NCBI RefSeq assembly: GCF_030150205.1
Contig: NZ_JASLGT010000028.1
Coordinates: forward strand, 25,009 to 89,008
Direction: 5' to 3'
DNA length: 64,000 bases
Origin: Niabella sp.
GTDB lineage: Bacteria > Bacteroidota > Bacteroidia > Chitinophagales > Chitinophagaceae
The position numbers were made by a program, and so were the translations under genes. How positions within the stretch are numbered: position 1 is the first letter of the stretch; every line of letters starts with the position of its first letter. Under the pieces are notes generated by a model, which saw only the letters and a program-made list of their open reading frames with translations, ran no database searches and was not told where the DNA came from. Below are positions 18,379-26,884 of this stretch, in pieces.

Positions 18379-19338
18379 TTATAAGATATATGTTGAGAAA
18401 AATTTTTCAATTTCTGCAGCACCTGGCTGTTTAACCGGACGTACCAGCCGGAATCCAACAAACGGCGCATCCGCATTCCACCATTTGCTCTTGGGGATCT
18501 GCGGATCACGGCGGTTCCAGATCGGATCCGATTCGGTCCGGTTGGCACTGCGCAGTGCAGCTGCATCATCCTTATAATTACCACCTCTTACCATGCGCGG
18601 ATTTTTGGCATCGGGCAACCGCGTAGGGTTGGTGGCTTCTTTTCCCAGTGTTTTATAATAATCTGCCTGGTATTGATCCAGCACCCATTCGGCTACATTA
18701 CCGTAGATATCATAAAGCCCCCAGGGATTGGGTTTCTTGAGCCCTATTTTGTGGTATTTATCCTCACTGTTTTTTGCGTACCAGGCGTAATCGTCTAACT
18801 GTTTTGCATCAGAACCAAAAAAATAAGGCGTATTGCTGCCGGCACGGGCAGCGTATTCCCATTCTGCCTCTGTAGGTAAGCGGTAAAACACCCCCGTTTT
18901 TGTATAAAGCCATTTGCAATACATAATGGCAGCGCGTTGCTGCATGCTGTTGGCCGGAAATCCGCCTTCCTTACCCATACCTAATGTAAGATCAATATAG
19001 GGAGTGGTGGGGCGCGTAACGGCGTCGGCATCTACGTTCTGACCAAGACTTTCATCGTACTGGAAAAGGGCATACTCATCAAAGCTCACCTCGTGCGATC
19101 CCATGTAAAAGGCATCCAGTTTTACGGTTACCTGGGGCTGCTCATCGGCATCCTTAGGGGTATTGCCGGAAGCGCTTCCCATTTTAAAGGAGCCGGCGGG
19201 TATAGGGACCATGGTGAATTTTACGGATGAACCCGGAATGGACTGTTCATATTTTTTCAATTCGGGATCCTTTTTTTCCTGAGCACCCAGTGCGCCTGCA
19301 CCAGCGCAAAGCAATGCTGCAGCAATCAATTTTTTCAT
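18379..19338 (-). CDS. SUMF1/FGE-fold protein, probably not a formylglycine-generating enzyme
   Basis: The ATG at 19338 gives a clean signal peptide (MKKLIAAALLCAGAGALGAQ). The mature protein shows the FGE-sulfatase fold in order: FTMVPIPAGSFKMGSASGN, FYMGSHEVSFDEYALF, YRLPTEAEWEYAARAG, NPWGLYDIYGNVAEWVLDQY, MVRGGNYKDDAAALRSANRT and FVGFRLVRP. In true FGEs the segment after RGGS carries the copper-binding, catalytic cysteines; here that segment has none, so oxidation of sulfatase cysteine is unlikely. SUMF1-domain proteins of this kind are frequent exported proteins in Bacteroidota with structural or unknown roles. It is the first gene of a two-gene operon with the Gfo/Idh oxidoreductase. Confidence 0.88.
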   Translation of the reverse strand: MKKLIAAALLCAGAGALGAQEKKDPELKKYEQSIPGSSVKFTMVPIPAGSFKMGSASGNTPKDADEQPQVTVKLDAFYMGSHEVSFDEYALFQYDESLGQNVDADAVTRPTTPYIDLTLGMGKEGGFPANSMQQRAAIMYCKWLYTKTGVFYRLPTEAEWEYAARAGSNTPYFFGSDAKQLDDYAWYAKNSEDKYHKIGLKKPNPWGLYDIYGNVAEWVLDQYQADYYKTLGKEATNPTRLPDAKNPRMVRGGNYKDDAAALRSANRTESDPIWNRRDPQIPKSKWWNADAPFVGFRLVRPVKQPGAAEIEKFFSTYIL

Positions 19339-19470
19339 CGTTCCGAAGTTAAGTAAATTTTCAGTTTGACAATTAAATGGGTTCCAAAATAGCACAAAAC
19401 GAAAATAATTCCTAAATCTTTTTTATAAATATTAAAGTTTCCTATTTTTAGTTCGAAAAAATTTGCCACA

Positions 19471-20385
19471 ATGAACCGAAGAAACTTCGTAAAAAACAAT
19501 GTATTAACGATGAGCGCCCTGGGGCTGGGAACCAGTTTATGGGCGGGATCAGCGAAAGATGTAAAAGCGGATAAGACCTTTCACCTGGATTATGCTCCCC
19601 ACGACGGCATGTTTGGGAACAGCGCCGGTAAGGATTTTATCGACCAGATAAAGTATATGTATGATAAGGGATTCCGCTCTATTGAGGATAACGGCATGAC
19701 CGGAAGGACGCCGCAAATGCAGTCGAAGATAGGAGAAACCCTGGCTAAATTAAATATGCGTATGGGGGTTTTTGTAGTGCCCAAGGGCGGTAACGGCGCC
19801 AATACCCTGGCCGCCAATAAAAAAGAGCACCTGGATATCTTCCTGGATGGCTGCCGTCAATCGGTGGAGGCGGCCAAACGGTGTAATGCCAAATGGGTAA
19901 CCGTGGTGCCGGGCGATTTTCAGCGCGACCTTCCGCTTGAAGTACAGACCGGTAATGTGATTGATGCGTTGCGGAGAGGGGCGGAGATCTTTGAACCGCA
20001 TGGAATTGTAATGGTGCTGGAGCCACTCAGCGACACGCCGGACCTGTTCCTGCGCACTTCTGCCCAAACCTTTGAAATCTGCCGGGGGGTGAACAGCCCT
20101 TCCTGTAAAATTCTTTATGATATTTACCATATGCAGAAAAATGAAGGGAACCTTATCCGGAATATGGGCCTTACCTGGAGTGAGATCGGCTATATCCAGA
20201 TTGGGGATAACCCCGGAAGAAAGGAACCCACAACCGGAGAGATCAATTATAAGAACGTATTCAAATGGCTTTATGAAAAAGGCTATAAAGGGATCCTGGG
20301 CATGGAACACGGCATCTCTCAATCCGGAAAAGCCGGCGAAGACCGCCTGATTGCAGCATACCGGGAATGCGATGCCTTTATGTAA
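19471..20385 (+). CDS. TIM-barrel sugar isomerase/epimerase (hydroxypyruvate isomerase-like), exported
   Basis: 304 residues. The N-terminus MNRRNFVKNNVLTMSALGLG is a Tat-type signal (NRRNFVK). The barrel carries the xylose-isomerase-like AP-endonuclease fold: NAKWVTVVPGDF, MVLEPLSDTPDLF with a metal-binding Glu, CKILYDIYHMQKNEGN with Asp and His, and GYIQIGDNPGRKEPTTGEINYKNVFKWLYEKGYKG with GMEHG at the end. The DNPGR-x-x-P-x-x-GE-x-x-Y motif is that of the Hyi/OtnI group. Substrate and periplasmic role are unknown. It is divergent from the FGE-fold/Gfo-Idh operon (about 130 bp between starts), and a linked role in exported sugar metabolism is inferred. Confidence 0.88.
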   Translation: MNRRNFVKNNVLTMSALGLGTSLWAGSAKDVKADKTFHLDYAPHDGMFGNSAGKDFIDQIKYMYDKGFRSIEDNGMTGRTPQMQSKIGETLAKLNMRMGVFVVPKGGNGANTLAANKKEHLDIFLDGCRQSVEAAKRCNAKWVTVVPGDFQRDLPLEVQTGNVIDALRRGAEIFEPHGIVMVLEPLSDTPDLFLRTSAQTFEICRGVNSPSCKILYDIYHMQKNEGNLIRNMGLTWSEIGYIQIGDNPGRKEPTTGEINYKNVFKWLYEKGYKGILGMEHGISQSGKAGEDRLIAAYRECDAFM

Positions 20386-20408
20386 GAAAGAAATAAAAGA
20401 ACAATCTT

Positions 20409-20439
20409 AAAAGGGGCAGCCTTACCGGCGCCCTTTTTT
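20409..20439 (+). terminator. rho-independent terminator after the TIM-barrel gene
   Basis: AAAAGGGGC (20409-20417) pairs with GCGCCCTTTT (20428-20437) with one bulged base, and the right arm runs on into T residues. It is 23 bp after the stop at 20385. Confidence 0.65.
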
Positions 20440-21061
20440 ATTTTACCGGTTCTCTTAAGATCGTTTTCAGTTTTTCCGGAGCTGTTGTTCTAAAATCGGA
20501 CAAATAAATTTCATGATGTACCCCGTTGCGGGTAAGATGCTGTTCATTCATAAAACTACTGATCTTTTCCAGGGACTCCGGTTCGGTGGCAAATGGTCCC
20601 TTGTGCAGCAATTGTACGCAACGGCCTTCTTCCATATGGAATAATTCAAGAAATTGAACATCGATGAGCTGTTTCTTTACAAGCACTGCCGCCTGGCTTT
20701 CCTGTACATCTTGTTTCGTAACAAAATCGGGTAGCCGTATCAGCAGGCGGTACTCCCATTCGCTTCGGGGTACCAGTTGAGAAGCTTCGGCCGCCGATTG
20801 TATATGGAACCGGCTTTCGTCGAACCACCAGAGCCCTTCCAGTTTTGAAACCACAAAATCCCGGTTGCGGGCTTTACAGGCAAACTTGAGCGTATATGCG
20901 GTGCTATACAAGGCTTCAATATGTTTTTTAAACGTTTCGCCGGAAGGGTCGCCCTTGCCGGTAATAGACAGGAATTGGGCCACCTCAATGGTTACCAGTG
21001 CGGGTTCCGGCTTTGCAGTGTAATAGTGTGGGTATTGCTTTGTAAGATCCAGTTTCTCCAT
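20438..21061 (-). CDS. GyrI-like small-molecule-binding domain protein
   Basis: 207 residues, cytoplasmic. The N-terminal part (YYTAKPEPALVTIEVAQFLSITGKGDPSG) and the repeated SHS2-like halves are those of GyrI-like proteins related to the effector domain of AraC/MerR regulators such as BmrR. FHMEEGRCVQLLHKGPFATEP near 145 and GVHHEIYLSDFRTTAPEKLKT at the C-terminus match the group that is often annotated COG4832. There is no DNA-binding domain, so it is a free-standing ligand binder, possibly a drug hydrolase-type or sensor protein. No partner gene lies adjacent. Confidence 0.85.
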   Translation of the reverse strand: MEKLDLTKQYPHYYTAKPEPALVTIEVAQFLSITGKGDPSGETFKKHIEALYSTAYTLKFACKARNRDFVVSKLEGLWWFDESRFHIQSAAEASQLVPRSEWEYRLLIRLPDFVTKQDVQESQAAVLVKKQLIDVQFLELFHMEEGRCVQLLHKGPFATEPESLEKISSFMNEQHLTRNGVHHEIYLSDFRTTAPEKLKTILREPVK

Positions 21062-21131
21062 GGTTCATATTTTAATGATACAAAGAAAATACAGGGTCGT
21101 GACAGCTATATGTCAGCAGAAATAAAACCAA

Positions 21132-21170
21132 TAAAAAAAGGTCACTCCCATTTCAAACAGGAGTGGCCTT
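21132..21170 (-). terminator. rho-independent terminator of the OPT transporter gene
   Basis: AAGGTCACTCC (21138-21148) pairs with GGAGTGGCCTT (21160-21170), one G-T wobble, and the minus strand continues into seven T residues. It lies about 75 bp after the stop at 21246. Confidence 0.75.
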
Positions 21171-21245
21171 CCGCATTGTGCTACAAAAATGATGCGTTCA
21201 AATAAATCGTTGCGGCATTGCAACCTTGCGTGAAACAAAACCGTT

Positions 21246-23294
21246 TTATTCCTTGTTTTTGGAAAGACCTACCCGGTACAATACAAAGGCCATGGTGGCA
21301 AAGGCCAGCGTGCCCAATATATAATAACGGCCTTCTCCGAGTGCGGTACTCAGTCCATGTTCGGCATTCACGGCTTTTAAGGCAGCAGCAGGTCCATCGA
21401 AGCCGGAAAGAATGGCAATGACCACTCCGGCTACTGCACCACCGGCTACTAGTCCGGTTGCAAAAAGATTGCCTCTTCCCAATTCTTCTTCTTCAGGGTT
21501 TGCTGCTTTCCCCGCTTTTTTGTCCACGGCGCCACGGATGAGGCCGCCAATAAAGATGGGCAAGGTGGTAGACAATGGCAGGTATGCTCCCACAGCAAAA
21601 CTCAGCGATTTAACACCGCAAAGTTCCAGCACAATGGCAATAAATACACCAACCAGTACAAATTGCCAGTCGAGGTTAAAGGACAGGATCCCTCTTGCAA
21701 GGGTGGCCATCAGCGTACCCTGTGGGGCGGGATAATACTCCGAACCAATGGCATGCTGGGTTACACCCTTCGCCACCATATCTGCAGTAGGTTTATCAAG
21801 GAAGTTCACCGTAAGACCGATCACAATAGAAGAAACGATCACCCCCACGAACAGGGCCAGCTGCTGGTATTTGGGTGTGGCACCCACAATGTAGCCGGTT
21901 TTCAGATCCTGCGACGTGGCACCGGCATTAGCGGCGGCAATACAGATCAATCCTCCCACTACCAGGGCCATAGGTTCATAGGCCTTTCCGCTCCAGCCAA
22001 CGGCAATAAAGATCAGGCAGGTGCCCATCAACGTGGCAATGGTCATACCGCTGATCGGGTTATTGGAAGAACCGATCAAACCTACAATACGGGAAGACAC
22101 GGTTACAAAGAAGGCACCGAAGATCACCACCAGGATGCCGATCAGTAATTTTTGAAGAATGGTATGGCCGGGTATCTGGGGCAGCAGGGCGATGAGGATC
22201 ACCAGGCCCAGGCTCCCCAGGGCTACTACTTTCATGCTGAGATCGCGCTCCGTTCTTTTAACCGATGTTTCCGCAGCTGCAGCACCGCCTTTGATAGAAC
22301 CCAGGCTTCCTTTAAAGGAGGAAACAATGGTGGGAATGGTTTTGATCAGCGTAATAAAACCACCGGCTGCCACCGCTCCGGCCCCGATCTGGCGGATATA
22401 GGCATAATACACAGCGGAAGAAAAATCATCAAATGTTTTCGCTACCGGATCCCAGCCGCCCTTACCGCCGGCAGTTCCGATATCGGCCAGGTAACCCAGT
22501 TTTACCAGCTGACTGGCAATAAGGTCGGGTGCCACTACGGATGATAGCAATGGAATCAGCACCAGCCAGGCCAGTACGCCACCGGCTACCAGTACGCCCG
22601 CGATCTTTGGTCCAATGATATAGCCCACGCCCAGGTATTCCGGGGTGATTTCCCCGCTCACTTTGGCAGAAGGGAAAAATTTATTGGTTTGCTTGGTTAC
22701 AAATGCAGGAGTCTCTGCAATTACATGTACGATCTTTTGTAATACCGCATACACAAAGGCAAAGCCGAGTCCCCAGAAAGCGGTCTTGGCAAAATTGCCA
22801 CCCTTTTCCCCTGCTTTTAGTACATCCGCGCAGGCCGTACCTTCCGGGTAGGGCAGGGTTTTGTGCTCGTTTACGATCAATGATTTCCGGAGCGGGATCA
22901 TCATCAGGGTACCCAATATACCCCCAATAATGGCCAGGGTAAGGATGGTCATATAATTAAAGAAATGTTCGCCGCTGCCATCACTCAGGAATAAAAATCC
23001 CGGCAGGGTAAACACCACGCCGGCCGCAATGCTTTCACCTGCAGAACCGGTGGTTTGTATAATATTGTTTTCAAGAATGGTGGTCTTTAAAAATTTCCGG
23101 CCCAGGGTGATGGCAATCACCGCAATGGGAATGGAGGCCGATACGGTAAGCCCGGCCTTTAATGCCAGGTAAACGGTGGCCGCACCAAAAATAATCCCGA
23201 AGGCAGCACCGGTAAGTACTGACTTTAATGTAAACTCCGCCATGCGCGCGTCGTCCGGCACAAAGGGCTTAAATGAAGATTTTGTTTCCTGCAT
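21246..23294 (-). CDS. OPT-family oligopeptide transporter
   Basis: 682 residues with about 15 hydrophobic helices. The opening FTLKSVLTGAAFGIIFGAATVYLALKAGLTVSASIPIAV matches the first two OPT helices, and TTGSAGESIAAGVVFTLPGFLFL is the conserved SAGES-type segment. Bacterial OPT proteins are proton-coupled importers of small peptides or metal-chelate complexes in the inner membrane. A hydrophilic loop near 340 (KGGAAAAETSVKRTERDLS) separates the two halves. It precedes two POT-type peptide transporters on the same strand, so the region 21.2-26.8 kb is devoted to peptide uptake, although each gene seems to have its own end. Confidence 0.93.
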   Translation of the reverse strand: MQETKSSFKPFVPDDARMAEFTLKSVLTGAAFGIIFGAATVYLALKAGLTVSASIPIAVIAITLGRKFLKTTILENNIIQTTGSAGESIAAGVVFTLPGFLFLSDGSGEHFFNYMTILTLAIIGGILGTLMMIPLRKSLIVNEHKTLPYPEGTACADVLKAGEKGGNFAKTAFWGLGFAFVYAVLQKIVHVIAETPAFVTKQTNKFFPSAKVSGEITPEYLGVGYIIGPKIAGVLVAGGVLAWLVLIPLLSSVVAPDLIASQLVKLGYLADIGTAGGKGGWDPVAKTFDDFSSAVYYAYIRQIGAGAVAAGGFITLIKTIPTIVSSFKGSLGSIKGGAAAAETSVKRTERDLSMKVVALGSLGLVILIALLPQIPGHTILQKLLIGILVVIFGAFFVTVSSRIVGLIGSSNNPISGMTIATLMGTCLIFIAVGWSGKAYEPMALVVGGLICIAAANAGATSQDLKTGYIVGATPKYQQLALFVGVIVSSIVIGLTVNFLDKPTADMVAKGVTQHAIGSEYYPAPQGTLMATLARGILSFNLDWQFVLVGVFIAIVLELCGVKSLSFAVGAYLPLSTTLPIFIGGLIRGAVDKKAGKAANPEEEELGRGNLFATGLVAGGAVAGVVIAILSGFDGPAAALKAVNAEHGLSTALGEGRYYILGTLAFATMAFVLYRVGLSKNKE

Positions 23295-23352
23295 AGATAT
23301 ACTTAAAAAATGATTGCGGATCTGCTATCGGTTGCTGTGCTGCTTGTTCGTA

Positions 23353-24996
23353 TTATGCTACCCCTTTTTCTTTCATTACCCGGTTCAGCCATTTTAAAAT
23401 GGCAAAAAGGAACAATGCCGCACCAAAAAGCAATACGAAATTCAACCAAAAGTAGCTTTCTTTATTGGTATACTCATCCCATTTGCTGGAAAGAATCCCA
23501 CTAAGCTTATTGCCAATGGAGATGGCCAGGAACCAGCCGCCCATCATCAGGGAGGTAATACGCACCGGGCTTAATTTAGATACCAGCGACAATCCCATCG
23601 GGCTTAAGAACAGTTCGCCGATGGTAATAATGCCATAACTGCCCACCAGCCACCAAATGCTTACTTTTTCGGCGCCATTGTTACCGGCTTTTACGGCAAA
23701 GACCATCACCAGTACCGACATAGCCGATACCAACAGGCCCAGCGCTATTTTGGAGGGGGTGGAGGGCTCTTTCCCTTTCCAGCGAAGCCAGGTAAAAAAG
23801 GCTACCAGCAGGGGCGTGAGTACGATCACCCAGAAGGGATTGATGGATTGCGACAGGGAAGGAGCCCAGGCTTTCACCTGGTCGCCGTCTTTAAGCGGAG
23901 TTTCCGCCAGGTTCATGTTTTTGAAATAAGAAGGATAATCCAGTCCCTTTACCTCCTTGCCGTTCTCTTTTAGCTTCCGGAACTGGTTATCGAGCAGGGT
24001 AACTGAATCCTTTTTATAGGAAATAGTTTCAGTCAGTTTTAATGCGCTCAGGACCTTTCCTTTTGTGCCTTCCACATGCCGCTCTGTATACCGGCTGGCC
24101 CAGGTATTGAGCGCGGAGCCATTCTGCTTGAAGATGGCCCAGAATAAGATCACTACTGCAAAGATCGAAAGCAGTGCCGCCATGGGGCGCCGTTCTTCTT
24201 TGGGGCTCCGGAGCAGGAGGGCAATAAAGAAGATGGCCACCGGGAAGCAGGCAAAGATGAACGCATCCGTACTGCTGCTGTCAAAAATAGCCCCATCGGC
24301 ACCCTTTATCAGGTAACCGATTACGCCAAAGACCAGGGCGGGTAATACAACCAGTCCGAATATTTTGGACATAGACATATCGCCTTCTTTCAGGGGCTTC
24401 CGGGTATCAAATGATTTATAGTGGCGCATACCAATTACGAAGATGATTACACCTAGGAACATGCCCACACCGGCAGCAATAAAGGCCGCCCCCCAGCCAA
24501 TGGTAGTATAAAGTGCGGCTCCGAAAAAGTTACAGATAAAGGCCCCGATATTGATCCCCATATAAAAGATATTGTATCCTTCATCCTTTTTATCCTGGTA
24601 TTGGGGGGTAGAATATACGTTGCCCAGCAGGGTGGAGATATTCGGTTTAAAAAAGCCGTTACCAATAATGATCAGGGTCATGGCCAGGTACAACATAGGT
24701 ATTGAGCGCACACTCATCAGGCAATAACCCACGCCCATCAGCAAGCCGCCCAGGATGATAGCATTGCAGTAACCCATTTTACGGTCGGCCAGTAATCCTC
24801 CCAGGAACGGCGTAAAATAGATCAGCGCGATAAAGGTACCATAAAGGGAGGCGGACTCTTTTTCATCCATGCCAAAACCGCCGGTGGCGTCTTTCAGGTA
24901 AAATGTAAAAATACCCAGTAACAGATAGAAGCCAAAGCGCTCCCACATCTCACTAAAAAATAAAAAAGGCAGCGCCCGGGGATGTCTTTTCCACAT
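23353..24996 (-). CDS. POT/PTR2-family proton-dependent peptide transporter (MFS)
   Basis: The ATG at 24996 (MWKRHPRALPFLFFSEMWERFG) is chosen over an upstream TTG. The first helix carries the POT signature ExxERFxFY (EMWERFGFYLLLGIF), which couples protons to transport, and GGLLADRKMGYCNAIILGG is the MFS loop after helix 2. About 14 helices fit, with a large insertion near 300-370 (ALNTWASRYTERHVEGTKG and the following Lys/Asp-rich stretch). Di- and tripeptide import is inferred from family. It stands 58 bp downstream of the OPT gene start region in tandem, and is paralogous to the POT gene upstream (25103-26770). Confidence 0.92.
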   Translation of the reverse strand: MWKRHPRALPFLFFSEMWERFGFYLLLGIFTFYLKDATGGFGMDEKESASLYGTFIALIYFTPFLGGLLADRKMGYCNAIILGGLLMGVGYCLMSVRSIPMLYLAMTLIIIGNGFFKPNISTLLGNVYSTPQYQDKKDEGYNIFYMGINIGAFICNFFGAALYTTIGWGAAFIAAGVGMFLGVIIFVIGMRHYKSFDTRKPLKEGDMSMSKIFGLVVLPALVFGVIGYLIKGADGAIFDSSSTDAFIFACFPVAIFFIALLLRSPKEERRPMAALLSIFAVVILFWAIFKQNGSALNTWASRYTERHVEGTKGKVLSALKLTETISYKKDSVTLLDNQFRKLKENGKEVKGLDYPSYFKNMNLAETPLKDGDQVKAWAPSLSQSINPFWVIVLTPLLVAFFTWLRWKGKEPSTPSKIALGLLVSAMSVLVMVFAVKAGNNGAEKVSIWWLVGSYGIITIGELFLSPMGLSLVSKLSPVRITSLMMGGWFLAISIGNKLSGILSSKWDEYTNKESYFWLNFVLLFGAALFLFAILKWLNRVMKEKGVA

Positions 24997-25047
24997 GACC
25001 AATTTGTTTCAGGGGCGAAAGATAACAAATGATCGTTTATAAAATAA

Positions 25048-25080
25048 AAAATCACGCAATGTTCTTGATTGCATGATTTT
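25048..25080 (-). terminator. rho-independent terminator between the two POT genes
   Basis: AAAATCACGCAAT (25048-25060) pairs with ATTGCATGATTTT (25068-25080), one wobble, and the minus strand continues in T-rich sequence. It lies 22 bp after the stop at 25103, so the two POT genes are likely separate transcripts. Confidence 0.8.
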
Positions 25081-25102
25081 AGAATGAATTACCCGTATAC
25101 AG

Positions 25103-26770
25103 TTATACGCTTCCTGTTTTTTCCTTTACGACCTGTGCAATGCGCTTGCTTAAAATAAAAATGATGATCCCGGCAATCAACGCTGCTATAACAAGTATCA
25201 GGAAGTAATTGCTTTTATTTTCAAAGCTGTCCCAGAAAGTAGCCATCAGTCCGGCTACTTTCCCGCTCATGGAAGTTATGATAAACCAGCCGCCCATCAT
25301 CAGGGAGGTAAGGCGGGCGGGGGCCAGTTTGGAAACCATGGATAACCCCACGGGACTTACAAATAGTTCCCCGATCGTGAAGATGGCGTAAGTACCTACA
25401 ACCCACCAGCCGGAGGTTTTGTCGTGATAAATATTGGTGCTCATCGCGGCTGCCACCATCAACAGCGCCGATAGCCCCGCAATCCAGGTGCCCAAACCGG
25501 CTTTTACCGGGGTATTGATGGGGCGCTTTTTCCGGGCCAGCCACCCCAGCAGGCCAATGACCAGCGGGGTAAAGATGACTATGAAGAACGGGTTGATCGA
25601 TTGAAAAATTTCTGTGGAAAGCAGGTTCATTTTACCAGATGGCGGCCATTGATCTTTGGGAAGGTTGTTAAAATAAAGATCGGGCCCTGTGGTGGTCAGT
25701 GCATTCCCTTTGTCGTCTGATTGTGTGCGAAGAAGGCTGTCCACTTTTGCTACCTCATGCGGAGTTGTGGTTACCGTTTCCAGCATTCCAAAGGGTTTTG
25801 TTATGTTCTCCATAGATTGTGGCATTTCGCGCGCCGTATATTGATCGGCCCAGATGGTAAGCCCGGTACTGTTCTGGTTATAAATGACCCAAAATACAAA
25901 GGCACCAATAAAAAAGGTAAACAGAGCGCCCAGCCCTTTTTTATCTTCTTTTGCCGCCTTGGTATACAGGCTAATGAAAAAGATAATAATAGGAATACAG
26001 GCAAACATAAAGGCATCATTGGATTGTGATCCAAAAAGCGTATGCCCCAACATATCTTTTATGAACCAGCCAATCACTGCGGTGATGATCGCGGGCAGAA
26101 ATACCTGTAAAAAGATCCGGCTCATCGGAATATCGCCTTTCTCCATCGGTTTTTTAATATCACCTTCTTTTACATGCTTTAATCCTGAAATAAACCAGAT
26201 CACAGAAATGGTCATTCCAACCCCGGCCGCTGCAAAAGCAAATCCCCATCCGTAATAGTTGCGCATATAGGCGGCCACAAAATTGCAGATAAAAGCGCCG
26301 ATATTCACCCCCATATAGAAAATGTTATAGGCAACGTCCTTTTTGGGTTTCAGGTCTTCCCGGTTATAAATATTACCCAGTAACGTACTGATATTAGGTT
26401 TAAAAAAACCGTTGCCAATCATTAACAACGGTAGTGAAATATATAAAGCCTTATCCCCCGGAATGGCCAGGCAAAAATAGCCCGCTGCTAAAAGGATTCC
26501 CCCCAGGATGATGGCTTTCCGGTACCCCAGGTACCGGTCGGCAATAAGTCCCCCGATGAACGGTGTTAAATACACCATGGCAATATAGGTCCCTACAAGA
26601 TCTGCCGCTTTTTGCGGAGTAAATCCGATGCCGCCATTAACTGTGCTATCTTTTAAATACAAAAGAAAGATGCCAACCATCAGGTAGAATCCAAAACGTT
26701 CCCATAGCTCAGTAAAAAATAATACATACAGTGCTCGTGGGTGCCGGGATTTTTTGCCAATATTTTCCAT
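25103..26770 (-). CDS. POT/PTR2-family proton-dependent peptide transporter (MFS)
   Basis: The ATG at 26770 (MENIGKKSRHPRALYVLFFT) is preferred; the longer frame starts without family similarity. ELWERFGFYLMVGIF holds the ExxERFxFY proton-coupling motif and GGLIADRYLGYRKAIILGG the conserved loop. NGFFKPNISTLLGN is the PTR2 signature segment, shared with the neighbouring paralog. An insertion of about 70 residues between helices (QYTAREMPQSMENITKPFGM onward) is also shared, so the pair arose by tandem duplication, with much divergence since. Substrates are probably di- and tripeptides. Confidence 0.92.
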   Translation of the reverse strand: MENIGKKSRHPRALYVLFFTELWERFGFYLMVGIFLLYLKDSTVNGGIGFTPQKAADLVGTYIAMVYLTPFIGGLIADRYLGYRKAIILGGILLAAGYFCLAIPGDKALYISLPLLMIGNGFFKPNISTLLGNIYNREDLKPKKDVAYNIFYMGVNIGAFICNFVAAYMRNYYGWGFAFAAAGVGMTISVIWFISGLKHVKEGDIKKPMEKGDIPMSRIFLQVFLPAIITAVIGWFIKDMLGHTLFGSQSNDAFMFACIPIIIFFISLYTKAAKEDKKGLGALFTFFIGAFVFWVIYNQNSTGLTIWADQYTAREMPQSMENITKPFGMLETVTTTPHEVAKVDSLLRTQSDDKGNALTTTGPDLYFNNLPKDQWPPSGKMNLLSTEIFQSINPFFIVIFTPLVIGLLGWLARKKRPINTPVKAGLGTWIAGLSALLMVAAAMSTNIYHDKTSGWWVVGTYAIFTIGELFVSPVGLSMVSKLAPARLTSLMMGGWFIITSMSGKVAGLMATFWDSFENKSNYFLILVIAALIAGIIIFILSKRIAQVVKEKTGSV

Positions 26771-26884
26771 ATAACAAATGTTTGTATAAATTTCGCCGGG
26801 CAAAATACATAAAAATGATGAACCACCTTTTTTTTTCATTTTATAGCTATCTTGCCGCCCTTAATATTGATCAAAAGCAAAAAA

